Positions 1 to 6,236 of a stretch of DNA of 9,629 nt are shown here, one piece after another. Origin of the DNA: Candidatus Moraniibacteriota bacterium (lineage in GTDB: Bacteria; Patescibacteriota; Minisyncoccia; Moranbacterales; UBA2206). Under the pieces are notes generated by a model. It worked only from the letters and a program-made list of their open reading frames with translations, had not been told where the DNA came from and did no database searches. Location: contig JAPLXF010000083.1 in NCBI GenBank assembly GCA_026396205.1, positions 1 to 9,629 of the forward strand. The letters run 5' to 3'. The position numbers and the translations under genes were made by a program. Each line of letters begins with the position of its first letter. The stretch's first letter is position 1.

Positions 1-543
1 TGGGAAAAAATGAATGGCCACAATGACAAATCCGGCTATCGGATGCGCCAATACAATGATAAGGTTGGTTTCTACACCGAACTTATCAAACAATACGGAA
101 AGAATAATGAGTGGGTTCTGGGCGCTACAGCTGAAGGCTGGCACGCTCTGCACGAAAGACGCGAATCCACATGGTCAGGAGATAAGGCCCAGAATCGGGA
201 CTCCTTGGCCTTCTATTTACTGGCTCAACGGCGCTTTAGTCCTGATTGGTCAGCGCGTTTAGCCCTCGGAACATTTTACAATCGATTCGACAATATGTGG
301 GGGCTCCGGGTAATCCTTGAAGCTCGCTACAAAGAAATGATTATGTTTGGTCCATCATTCGCTTGGTACCCCTTTGGTATCAGTGACGCTTATGCGGGCT
401 GCTCGGCAAGCGATTTGATGACCGCTACCGCCTTCTTCCGTCTGGAACTGGGAAACCCGATCCGGGAATTTTACCAGAAAAGTCAGATGGAAAGAGTTAA
501 GAAGGTGGACATGGAAGAGTTGGGCCTAGCTCCTGAAAAGTAA
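1..543 (+). CDS. Unrecognised protein, C-terminal part (5' end outside window)
   Basis: The frame is open to the left edge (Trp-Glu-Lys precede the first Met at position 10), so the gene probably starts upstream and only the last ~180 residues are visible. I do not recognise the family. The protein is rich in aromatic residues and shows alternating polar/hydrophobic stretches that look like beta-hairpins, for example around SLAFYLLAQRRF and WSARLALGTFY (about residues 65-90 counted from the Met at 10) and GLRVILEARY further on. A beta-rich or barrel-like fold is possible, but that is inference. The last ~25 residues are charged and helical. No signal peptide can be judged because the N-terminus is missing. 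Its GC content is about 49% by my count, higher than the polysaccharide genes downstream. A hairpin terminator follows at 576-627, so it ends its own transcript. Confidence 0.7.
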   Translation, partial: WEKMNGHNDKSGYRMRQYNDKVGFYTELIKQYGKNNEWVLGATAEGWHALHERRESTWSGDKAQNRDSLAFYLLAQRRFSPDWSARLALGTFYNRFDNMWGLRVILEARYKEMIMFGPSFAWYPFGISDAYAGCSASDLMTATAFFRLELGNPIREFYQKSQMERVKKVDMEELGLAPEK

Positions 544-575
544 ACCGACTTGACAGGAAATAGGACCCTATGTTA

Positions 576-627
576 AGCTGGGATGTTCTGGATTGTAGTA
601 TAATTCAGAACACCCAGCTCTTTTTAT
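576..627 (+). terminator. Intrinsic terminator after the first gene
   Basis: The arms 576-590 (agctgggatgttctg) and 606-619 (cagaacacccagct) pair with a single bulged A, separated by a 15-nt loop, and are followed by a CTTTTTATT tract. It lies 33 nt past the stop at 543 and separates the first gene from the secreted-protein gene. Confidence 0.8.
599..604 (+). promoter_or_regulatory. Possible -10 box for the secreted-protein gene
   Basis: A perfect TATAAT sits inside the loop of the preceding terminator hairpin, about 70 nt before the ATG at 674. I see no good -35 at a 16-18 nt distance. The perfect TTGACA at 550-555 is too far upstream to pair with it. The call rests on the -10 match and the need for a promoter after a terminator. 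Confidence 0.3.
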
Positions 628-660
628 TAACAAAAGCTACTAAACCGTAAACCCATAAAC

Positions 661-667
661 AAAGGAG
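661..667 (+). promoter_or_regulatory. Strong Shine-Dalgarno sequence for the secreted-protein gene
   Basis: AAAGGAG lies 6 nt before the ATG at 674 and fixes that start. It contrasts with the polysaccharide genes, most of which have no such site. Confidence 0.85.
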
Positions 668-673
668 AACGCA

Positions 674-1063
674 ATGAAAAAAGTATTAGTAGCAATTATC
701 GCAGTAGTGGTAATTTTTGCCATCGTTTCTACCGCTCAGGCAACACCCAAACTGTTGCCACCCGGTGCCAAAATTTCTCGTGTTATTGAAGGCGAAACAG
801 CCACAGTAACCATCGTCGGTGTAACTCTCGTCGATGTTGAGTTTTACTCTTATGAGAAAAAAGTACCCCTCGGCCCGGTCAGCACCTTCAAAATTAATCT
901 CCGTGAAGGACGCCGCTTTAACTTTAAATTTGTGGGAGAAGATGGTAAAACCTACTTTGCCTTGATAACTCCGGATATGGTTGCTGGAGAAGTTGATTTT
1001 ATGGGCGAAGGTATTGTCCCGGATTTCAGTACTGATAAAGGTTGCTTTAAAATTACAAAATAG
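674..1063 (+). CDS. Small secreted protein, unknown function
   Basis: The 129-residue product begins with a classic signal peptide: Lys-Lys at 2-3, a hydrophobic core at about 4-19, and an Ala-Gln-Ala motif at 22-24 region suggesting signal peptidase I cleavage around residues 23-25. The mature part (~105 residues) is rich in Val, Thr, Phe and Gly with alternating patterns typical of beta strands (VTIVGVTLVDVEFY, TFKINLREGRRFNFKFVG), which suggests a small all-beta extracellular domain. There is a single Cys near the C-terminus (C124), so no internal disulfide. I do not recognise a family. The gene stands alone with a strong ribosome binding site and its own terminator at 1090-1133, so it is probably expressed independently of the polysaccharide block downstream. 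Confidence 0.85.
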   Translation: MKKVLVAIIAVVVIFAIVSTAQATPKLLPPGAKISRVIEGETATVTIVGVTLVDVEFYSYEKKVPLGPVSTFKINLREGRRFNFKFVGEDGKTYFALITPDMVAGEVDFMGEGIVPDFSTDKGCFKITK

Positions 1064-1089
1064 CCCATCACTACCCGGCGCAAAGCGCA

Positions 1090-1133
1090 AAAGCCCCAGA
1101 GTTTGTATTCAGACTTTGGGGCTTTACTTTTTT
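1090..1133 (+). terminator. Intrinsic terminator after the secreted-protein gene
   Basis: The arms 1090-1102 (aaagccccagagt) and 1113-1125 (actttggggcttt) pair almost perfectly around a 10-nt loop and run into a T6 tract at 1128-1133. It lies 26 nt after the stop at 1063. Its 3' arm and T tract overlap the -35 element of the next promoter. Confidence 0.88.
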
Positions 1134-1151
1134 CCGCAGGTATGCTATAGT
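1123..1151 (+). promoter_or_regulatory. Promoter for the polysaccharide block
   Basis: TTTACT at 1123-1128 (4 of 6 matches to TTGACA) is followed by a 17-nt spacer and TATAGT at 1146-1151. The -10 is extended by TGC immediately before it (1143-1145). Spacing and extended -10 fit a housekeeping sigma factor promoter. Transcription would start near 1158, giving a leader of about 60 nt before the ATG at 1220. The -35 lies in the tail of the preceding terminator. Confidence 0.65.
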
Positions 1152-1219
1152 TATCAGTTAAAAATTTAGGATCTTGAATTCTCAATTTTAACCTAATAAA
1201 GGCTTGATTTAGCCAAAAG

Positions 1220-2713
1220 ATGATGACTACTGAAATACGAAAAATATCCATATCCAATGAGTCAATTAGTGCAATATTTATTGTTATATTTATGGCGCTT
1301 TTTATTTTGGTTAATTTAACTTACGGCTTCGTGTGGTCGCTGTTTATTCTGGCCGTAGCTGTCGGATTTTTGATTGCCGTTTATTCTCCCCAAAGCGGAC
1401 TTTTGGCCATTATTCCGCTAACAATGCTTTTTGAAAGATTTTTCACTTTGCAAAGTTTTTACCTGGGGCGTGTTGAATACAAAATTTATCCGCTGGATTT
1501 TATTCTAGCCGGAATTATTCTGGGAATAATTTTCCGCATTCTCTTCCAAAAAATAAATCCCGCACCTTCCTATGCAGTATCAAACTCGCGACAAGCTAGA
1601 ATATCTTCTGGAAGGTGCGGGATAAAATTTGAACTCCATAAAGCGGATTGGATTTTAATCGGTTTCATTATTTTGAACTTTATTTATTTTGCCTTCAGTG
1701 TTTTTATTCTCAAATCCGATTTCGCGCTGTCTTTTTCCACTTTGAAAAATTACGCTTTTTACGGACTGTTATATTTTATTACCGCCATTTTAATTAAAGA
1801 CCAAGCAGATTTAAAGAGAATTTTTCGTTTTTTTCTGGCTGGCGCCATCGGCATCATAATCTTTATTTTTATCGGGATTTTCCGCGGCGAAGGATTGTGG
1901 ACGGAATTTACTCCGCTTTCCACTTCCGGTTTCCGGATTCTGGCTTTCACCCACGGTTTATATTTAACTTTGGCATTAATCCCAATTCTTTTAATTATTG
2001 CTTTTAAGGAATCTCGCTTTCAAAAATTTCTCTATTTAATTTCAGCTGTCTGGATAATTGGCATTGTTGGATCCTTGATGCGCCATCTCTGGGTCAGCCT
2101 CTTTCTGGCTTTTATTCTTGTGCTTTTTCTGGCTGGCAAAAAATATGCCGGAAATATCTTAAAAACCGCTTTAAATTTTGTGCCGGTCTTACTGATTGCA
2201 GTGCTGGTCATTATTTATCTTTCAGCTATTTTTCCCACTTCCAAGATCAATTATTTCGCTTCCGGAGTGGCTTCAGTGGTAACTCAGCGCGCCCAATCGA
2301 TTGAAAGTTTCAATGAAGACGAAAGCTTTTTTTGGAGAAGCATCGTTTGGCAAAGCGCTTATGAAGAACTGAAAAACAATCCGTTCTTAGGCATCGGGAC
2401 CGGGAAAACCATTTACGCCGAAACGGAAACTTACAAAGATTTCATCGAAGCGCGCAATATCCATAATTCCTACCTTTCCATCCTGCTCCAATTCGGCCTG
2501 CTGGGGCTTCTGGGATTTTTGTATTTTGTCTATCTTAATGTCAAAAATCTCTTGAAAAACATCAATTTTACAAGCCTGTCATTAGCTGGCATTATTTCCC
2601 TTTTTCTGATAGCCTTTCTCTTCCAGCCATATCTGGAAACCAATATGCTGGCCATCCTTTTCTGGATTTCACTGGGATTAACCCGTAATTTATCTAAATT
2701 TAAACCAATTTAA
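1220..2713 (+). CDS. O-antigen ligase / Wzy-type polymerase family membrane protein
   Basis: The 497-residue protein is polytopic, with about 12 hydrophobic segments (roughly 17-35, 37-54, 61-72, 92-109, 143-163, 176-192, 203-220, 243-262, 270-285, 290-305, 318-337, then 420-440 and 453-485). A large hydrophilic loop at about 340-415 ends in the family signature: NNPFLGIGTG at 386-395, then HNSYLSILLQFGLLGL starting at H415. This layout matches the O-antigen ligase/polymerase superfamily (PF04932), which transfers or polymerises lipid-linked glycans outside the membrane. Arg288-His289 near the start of a helix fits the basic residues typical of the family. Residues ~113-135 come from an inserted palindromic repeat (1557-1623) and form a hydrophilic loop between helices 4 and 5. 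ATG codons at 1220 and 1223 are both possible; no clear ribosome binding site is seen. Ligase versus polymerase cannot be decided from sequence. Confidence 0.88.
   Translation: MMTTEIRKISISNESISAIFIVIFMALFILVNLTYGFVWSLFILAVAVGFLIAVYSPQSGLLAIIPLTMLFERFFTLQSFYLGRVEYKIYPLDFILAGIILGIIFRILFQKINPAPSYAVSNSRQARISSGRCGIKFELHKADWILIGFIILNFIYFAFSVFILKSDFALSFSTLKNYAFYGLLYFITAILIKDQADLKRIFRFFLAGAIGIIIFIFIGIFRGEGLWTEFTPLSTSGFRILAFTHGLYLTLALIPILLIIAFKESRFQKFLYLISAVWIIGIVGSLMRHLWVSLFLAFILVLFLAGKKYAGNILKTALNFVPVLLIAVLVIIYLSAIFPTSKINYFASGVASVVTQRAQSIESFNEDESFFWRSIVWQSAYEELKNNPFLGIGTGKTIYAETETYKDFIEARNIHNSYLSILLQFGLLGLLGFLYFVYLNVKNLLKNINFTSLSLAGIISLFLIAFLFQPYLETNMLAILFWISLGLTRNLSKFKPI
1557..1623. repeat. Palindromic repeat element inserted in frame in the ligase-like gene
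   Basis: A perfect 14-bp inverted repeat, atcccgcaccttcc at 1557-1570 and ggaaggtgcgggat at 1610-1623, flanks a 39-nt centre. It is more GC-rich than the coding sequence around it. The reading frame passes through without a stop and gives a polar peptide (about residues 113-135, including SNSRQAR and GRCG) in a cytoplasmic or external loop between two helices, where an insertion is tolerable. It resembles the way Rickettsia palindromic elements sit inside genes; that comparison is an analogy, not a homology claim. Confidence 0.75.
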
Positions 2714-2715
2714 AA

Positions 2716-2747
2716 ATTTGTATATTTGTACAGATTTGTAATTTGTA
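2716..2747. repeat. Short tandem motif ATTTGTA x4 between genes
   Basis: The heptamer ATTTGTA occurs at 2716, 2724, 2734 and 2741 with spacings of 8, 10 and 7 nt. It fills nearly the whole 39-nt gap between the ligase-like stop (2713) and the glycosyltransferase ATG (2753). No ribosome binding site is present in it. Confidence 0.75.
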
Positions 2748-2752
2748 GACAT

Positions 2753-4015
2753 ATGAAGATTTTAGAAATCAACAAATTCAATTTCGTCCAAGGCGGCGCC
2801 GACAAGCACTTCTTGGATCTGGTAGAACTTCTCAAAGCCCAGAACCATGAGGTGGCGGTTTTTTCTATGCAGCATCCGAAAAATAAATTGTCGCTGTGGC
2901 GGAAATATTTTGTGAGCTATGTCGGTTACAATGAAAATGATTCTTTGTGGCAAAAAATCAAAGGTACTTTTCGGATTTTCTATTCTTGGGAAGCCAAATA
3001 TAAAATCAAAAAACTGCTGAATGATTTTCAGCCGGATATCGTTCACATCCATAATATTTACCATCAAATCTCGCCTTCTATTCTGCCGGAAATTAAAAAG
3101 CGGGGGATTCCCATTGTGATGACAGTGCATGATTATAACCTCATCTGCCCCAATTATTTAATGCAAGATAATGGCCAACAATTGGATAATATCGGCGCTT
3201 GGGATTTTATCCTCAACAAACATTTTAAAAATTCCTTTCTGAAAAGCCTTTTGGCTGTTTTGGAAAATAAATTCCACCGCTATCTGAATATCTATGACGG
3301 CAATATCGATTGCTATATTTCTCCCAGCCAATTTACCAAACGCAAATTAATTAAAGCCGGCATTGCCAAAGAAAAAATTGTTGTGATTCCCCATTTTGCT
3401 TTGGAAGAAAAAAGAGAAAAGAAAATTCTTAATTTAAAAAGGAAATTCGTTTTGCATTTCGGCCGGCTTTCGAAAGAAAAAGGAATCGACAGTTTGATAG
3501 AAATTTTTAAAGAAATTCCGGAAGCCAGTTTATTTCTGGCGGGAAACATCGAGGGTGATCTGGAAATTCCCGACCAATACAATGTCAAGTATCTGGGATT
3601 TTTAAATAACAACGGGCTTAAACATTTTATCCGGGAATCGCTGTTTGTCATTTCGCCGTCGCGTTTGCCGGAAACTTTCGGCCTGATTGCTCTGGAAGCT
3701 ATGCGCTACGGCAAGCCTTTTATCGGTTTTCGGGGCAGCGCTTTTTCAGAAATTGTGGAAAATGAAAAAACCGGCTTTCTTTGCCGGAGCGAAGCTGAAA
3801 TGGCGGAAAAAATAAAATTATTAATCGCTGACGGCGGTTTGCGGGCGCTTTTTTCCCGGAATGCTTTGGCTAAATCCAAAGAATTTTCCGGCAGCGTTTA
3901 TTACCCAAAAATCGAGCGGATTTTCAAATCGCTGGCGGAAAACCGGGAAATGTTGACTAAATATGCAATTGATGCTAAATTGACCAGTCAATATAAAGTT
4001 GAAAATAGAGTATGA
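2753..4015 (+). CDS. GT4-family glycosyltransferase (first)
   Basis: The 420-residue protein has the two-domain GT-B layout of glycosyltransferase family 4. The N-terminal acceptor domain shows the glycine-rich loop QGGADKHF (13-20), PDIVHIHN (94-101) and VHDYNLICPN (125-134). The C-terminal nucleotide-sugar domain begins near VLHFGRLSKEKGID (233-246) and carries the E-x7-E motif E307...E315 in PETFGLIALEAM, followed by GKPFIGF and SEIVENEKTGFL. It retains configuration of the donor sugar and likely acts on a lipid-linked glycan at the inner face of the membrane. I chose ATG 2753 because it begins directly with the beta strand MKILEIN; the upstream TTG at 2726 would translate the ATTTGTA repeats. 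The stop overlaps the next start by 4 nt (ATGA), which suggests translational coupling. Donor and acceptor cannot be told from sequence. Confidence 0.92.
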   Translation: MKILEINKFNFVQGGADKHFLDLVELLKAQNHEVAVFSMQHPKNKLSLWRKYFVSYVGYNENDSLWQKIKGTFRIFYSWEAKYKIKKLLNDFQPDIVHIHNIYHQISPSILPEIKKRGIPIVMTVHDYNLICPNYLMQDNGQQLDNIGAWDFILNKHFKNSFLKSLLAVLENKFHRYLNIYDGNIDCYISPSQFTKRKLIKAGIAKEKIVVIPHFALEEKREKKILNLKRKFVLHFGRLSKEKGIDSLIEIFKEIPEASLFLAGNIEGDLEIPDQYNVKYLGFLNNNGLKHFIRESLFVISPSRLPETFGLIALEAMRYGKPFIGFRGSAFSEIVENEKTGFLCRSEAEMAEKIKLLIADGGLRALFSRNALAKSKEFSGSVYYPKIERIFKSLAENREMLTKYAIDAKLTSQYKVENRV

Positions 4016-5160
4016 AAATAGCTTTTATAGGACAAAAAGGAATACCGGCTAAATTCGGAGGCGTGGAACGCCATGTGGAAGAATTGGCCAAAAGACTGGC
4101 GGCACAAGGCCATGAAGTTTTTGTGTATACCCGGAATAATTACACCGACCGGAAACTCAAACACTATGAAGGCGTAAAGCTGATTCATCTGCCCAGCATC
4201 CCTACCAAGCATTTGGATGCCATTTCGCATACTTTTTTGTCTGCTATCCACGCGATTTTTTCCGATTATGATGTTATCCATTTTCATTCCATCGGACCCA
4301 GCTCGCTGGCTTTTTTAATTCGGATTTTCAAACCGCGGACTAAATTGGTGGCGACTTACCACTGCCAAGATTATTTCCATCAGAAGTGGGGATTTTTAGC
4401 GCGGCTTTATTTAAAGTTCGGAGAATTTATGATTTGCCGGGTGCCGCACCAAACCATTACCGTCAGCCTTGGACTGACTGAATATGCTAAAAATAAAATG
4501 GGCAAAGAAACCGTTTTTATTCCCAACGGGATGAGCGTTTCTCCGGCTGAAGAAAATGATGAATTAAGAAAATTCCGTTTGGAACCGAACGGCTATATCC
4601 TTTCCGTCAGCCGTTTGATTAAGCATAAGGGCATTCATTATTTAATCGAAGCTTTTAAAAACTTGGAAGACCAAGGATTGACTGAAAGCAAAAAACTGGT
4701 TCTGGTAGGCGACGGATTTTTTACCGACAATTATGTTTCTTATCTCCGGCGCATCGCCAATGGCCGGAAAAGTATTTTGTTTATCGGCAACCAATCGGGT
4801 GAGACGCTCCGCCAGCTTTTCACGCACGCCTACTGTTTCGTCCAGCCTTCCGAATCGGAAGGGCTTTCGCTGGCGCTTTTGGAAGCCATGGGTTATGGCA
4901 AGGCAACGCTGGTCAGCAATATCGCGGAAAATTTGGAAGCTGTTCGAAAAATCGGTGCTTCATTTGAAAGCGGCAATGTTAAAAGCTTGGAAAAAAATCT
5001 GGCTGAACTCTTAACTAATCAAGAAAAAGTTGAAAAGATGGGTCAAGCCTTGCAGGAAATTGCCAATCGCGACTACAACTGGGATCGGATTGCCATGCAG
5101 ACCGAATCGCTTTATGAAAATTTGACGGCTAAAAAAATTATTGTATGCGAAACTCAATAG
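4012..5160 (+). CDS. GT4-family glycosyltransferase (second)
   Basis: The 382-residue protein opens with MKIAFIGQKGIPAKFGGVER, the GIPA-x-x-GG-x-E signature of a GT4 subgroup that often carries rhamnosyl- or mannosyltransferase annotations in polysaccharide clusters. Further motifs are DVIHFHSIGPS (87-97), VATYHCQDYFHQKWG (113-127), the domain-2 start YILSVSRLIKHKGI (195-208), VLVGDG (230-235), and the E-x7-E pair E283...E291 in SEGLSLALLEAM. These fit an intact, full-length GT-B enzyme. It overlaps the first glycosyltransferase by 4 nt and the downstream Wzz-like gene by 16 nt, so the three are almost certainly one operon. Because an rmlB/rmlC-like pair lies downstream, a dTDP-6-deoxysugar is a plausible donor, but that is inference. 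Confidence 0.92.
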   Translation: MKIAFIGQKGIPAKFGGVERHVEELAKRLAAQGHEVFVYTRNNYTDRKLKHYEGVKLIHLPSIPTKHLDAISHTFLSAIHAIFSDYDVIHFHSIGPSSLAFLIRIFKPRTKLVATYHCQDYFHQKWGFLARLYLKFGEFMICRVPHQTITVSLGLTEYAKNKMGKETVFIPNGMSVSPAEENDELRKFRLEPNGYILSVSRLIKHKGIHYLIEAFKNLEDQGLTESKKLVLVGDGFFTDNYVSYLRRIANGRKSILFIGNQSGETLRQLFTHAYCFVQPSESEGLSLALLEAMGYGKATLVSNIAENLEAVRKIGASFESGNVKSLEKNLAELLTNQEKVEKMGQALQEIANRDYNWDRIAMQTESLYENLTAKKIIVCETQ

Positions 5161-6080
5161 CTTTAAAAATTTCTCTGATTACCGGAGCAGTAGTCATACT
5201 GCTCGTTTTAACTGTCGCTTCCATTATTCAAAGCGATTACCAAACCGAATATGAATTATTGTTCATTCCCAAAAACACCGCCATCAGCGAAAATTTTGAT
5301 GCCATCGTAGCCGGCGCCGAAATCATTCCGCAAAATCTTTCTTTCCGGGATTGGATTTTGGAAACCAACGGACTGGAAAATGAAAATGAAGCCTTGCCGG
5401 TCAGAAAGCAGAAAAATCTCTGGGAATCCGGCTTGAATTTTAACAGGCTTGGAAAAAGCGCTATTTTGAAAATTTCGGCTTTCGGAAAAAATCCTATGGA
5501 AACCGAATTTTTAGGAACTATGGTAACGCGGGGCTTGGTTGATTCACTGGGGCATTATTATAATCTGCGCAGCGAATTGGCGGTCAGGATTATTGACGGT
5601 CCGGTAACCTTTGAAAGAAGCGCCGGGCTTAATTTTTGGGAAATTATAAGTGGAATTATTATTGGAATTTTAGCAGCTTTTTTAACTTTTATTATTTCTA
5701 AAATTGTTGTTCAAGACAAAATTTCAATCCGGCTTAAACCGCTGGGCACTTTTATGCCTAAATTCGAATTGCCCAAATTTGAAATGGCGAAAAAACCGGA
5801 AGTTAAAAAAGAGCCGGTAAAAGAAGAAAAATTCAATCCTTTTCTTTTGCCGGATTATCAGAAAAGGGCTTCCGCTCCAGTTAATCTGCCTACGGTTGAC
5901 GATTTTATCAACAAGCAAATTGAAAAAGTCATTGAAAACGGCATAATCAAAACAGAAATGCCGGAAGAATCGTTGGAAATTTCCATAGAAAAAATGAACA
6001 AAGAAAGAAACTTTAGCCGGGAAGCCACGCCGGAAGAAGTCAAAGAAAGATTGAATAAACTATTGAGAGGAGACTTCTAG
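5145..6080 (+). CDS. Wzz-like polysaccharide co-polymerase (two-helix membrane protein)
   Basis: The 311-residue protein has one helix at about 9-28, an extracytoplasmic domain of ~135 residues, and a second helix at about 164-187. This is the arrangement of chain-length determinant (Wzz/PCP) proteins, which set polymer length with the Wzy polymerase. The first helix is followed by an 'EYELLFIPKN' strand and later by 'SAILKISAFGKNPMETEFLGTMV', which fits the Wzz domain pattern of a beta strand followed by helices. The cytoplasmic tail of ~120 residues is charged, with a Pro/Lys/Glu-rich segment (about 199-230, repeating PKFE-like units) and a helical end. No Walker motifs are present, so there is no fused tyrosine kinase. 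The start overlaps the upstream gene by 16 nt. I rate the family from topology and context more than from diagnostic residues. Confidence 0.68.
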   Translation: MRNSIALKISLITGAVVILLVLTVASIIQSDYQTEYELLFIPKNTAISENFDAIVAGAEIIPQNLSFRDWILETNGLENENEALPVRKQKNLWESGLNFNRLGKSAILKISAFGKNPMETEFLGTMVTRGLVDSLGHYYNLRSELAVRIIDGPVTFERSAGLNFWEIISGIIIGILAAFLTFIISKIVVQDKISIRLKPLGTFMPKFELPKFEMAKKPEVKKEPVKEEKFNPFLLPDYQKRASAPVNLPTVDDFINKQIEKVIENGIIKTEMPEESLEISIEKMNKERNFSREATPEEVKERLNKLLRGDF

Positions 6081-6082
6081 GT

Positions 6083-6219
6083 TAATTTTTAATTTAAAAT
6101 TTTTAATTTTAAAACAATACTTTAATTTTAAATTTAGAAATTAATTAATTCGAAATTGCCTGCCCCGTAGCAATCCCTGATTTGCTACTTGGGGATTAGA
6201 AATTAGAAATTAAAAATTA
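6083..6219. repeat. Structured AT-rich palindromic spacer with central hairpin
   Basis: The 156-nt gap between the Wzz-like gene and the DUF4012 gene has no gene. Outer arms taatttttaattt (6083-6095) and aaattaaaaatta (6207-6219) are exact inverted repeats. In the centre, ccccgtagcaa (6163-6173) pairs with ttgctacttgggg (6182-6194), apart from a 2-nt TT bulge. The rest is almost pure A/T, including repeated ATTAGAAATTA-like units near 6195-6225. There is no T tract directly after the central hairpin, so it is not a standard terminator, although it may attenuate transcription. I see no convincing promoter in it. Confidence 0.7.
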
Positions 6220-6236
6220 GAAATTCTAAAAAAATT

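Noticed and set aside
550..555. Perfect TTGACA after the first gene's stop
   Set aside because: No acceptable -10 lies 16-18 nt downstream (TTAAGC at 573-578 is poor), and it lies upstream of the terminator, so a transcript from it would be stopped at once.
686..1257. Antisense reading frames opposite the secreted-protein gene
   Set aside because: They are shadows of a gene with a clear signal peptide and ribosome binding site, and one runs through both terminator arms.
2726..2752. Upstream TTG start for the first glycosyltransferase
   Set aside because: It would translate the ATTTGTA tandem words; ATG 2753 begins right at the family's first beta strand.
6083..6219. CRISPR array or tRNA in the AT-rich spacer
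   Set aside because: The repeats are degenerate and not regularly spaced, and the central hairpin does not fold as a tRNA cloverleaf.
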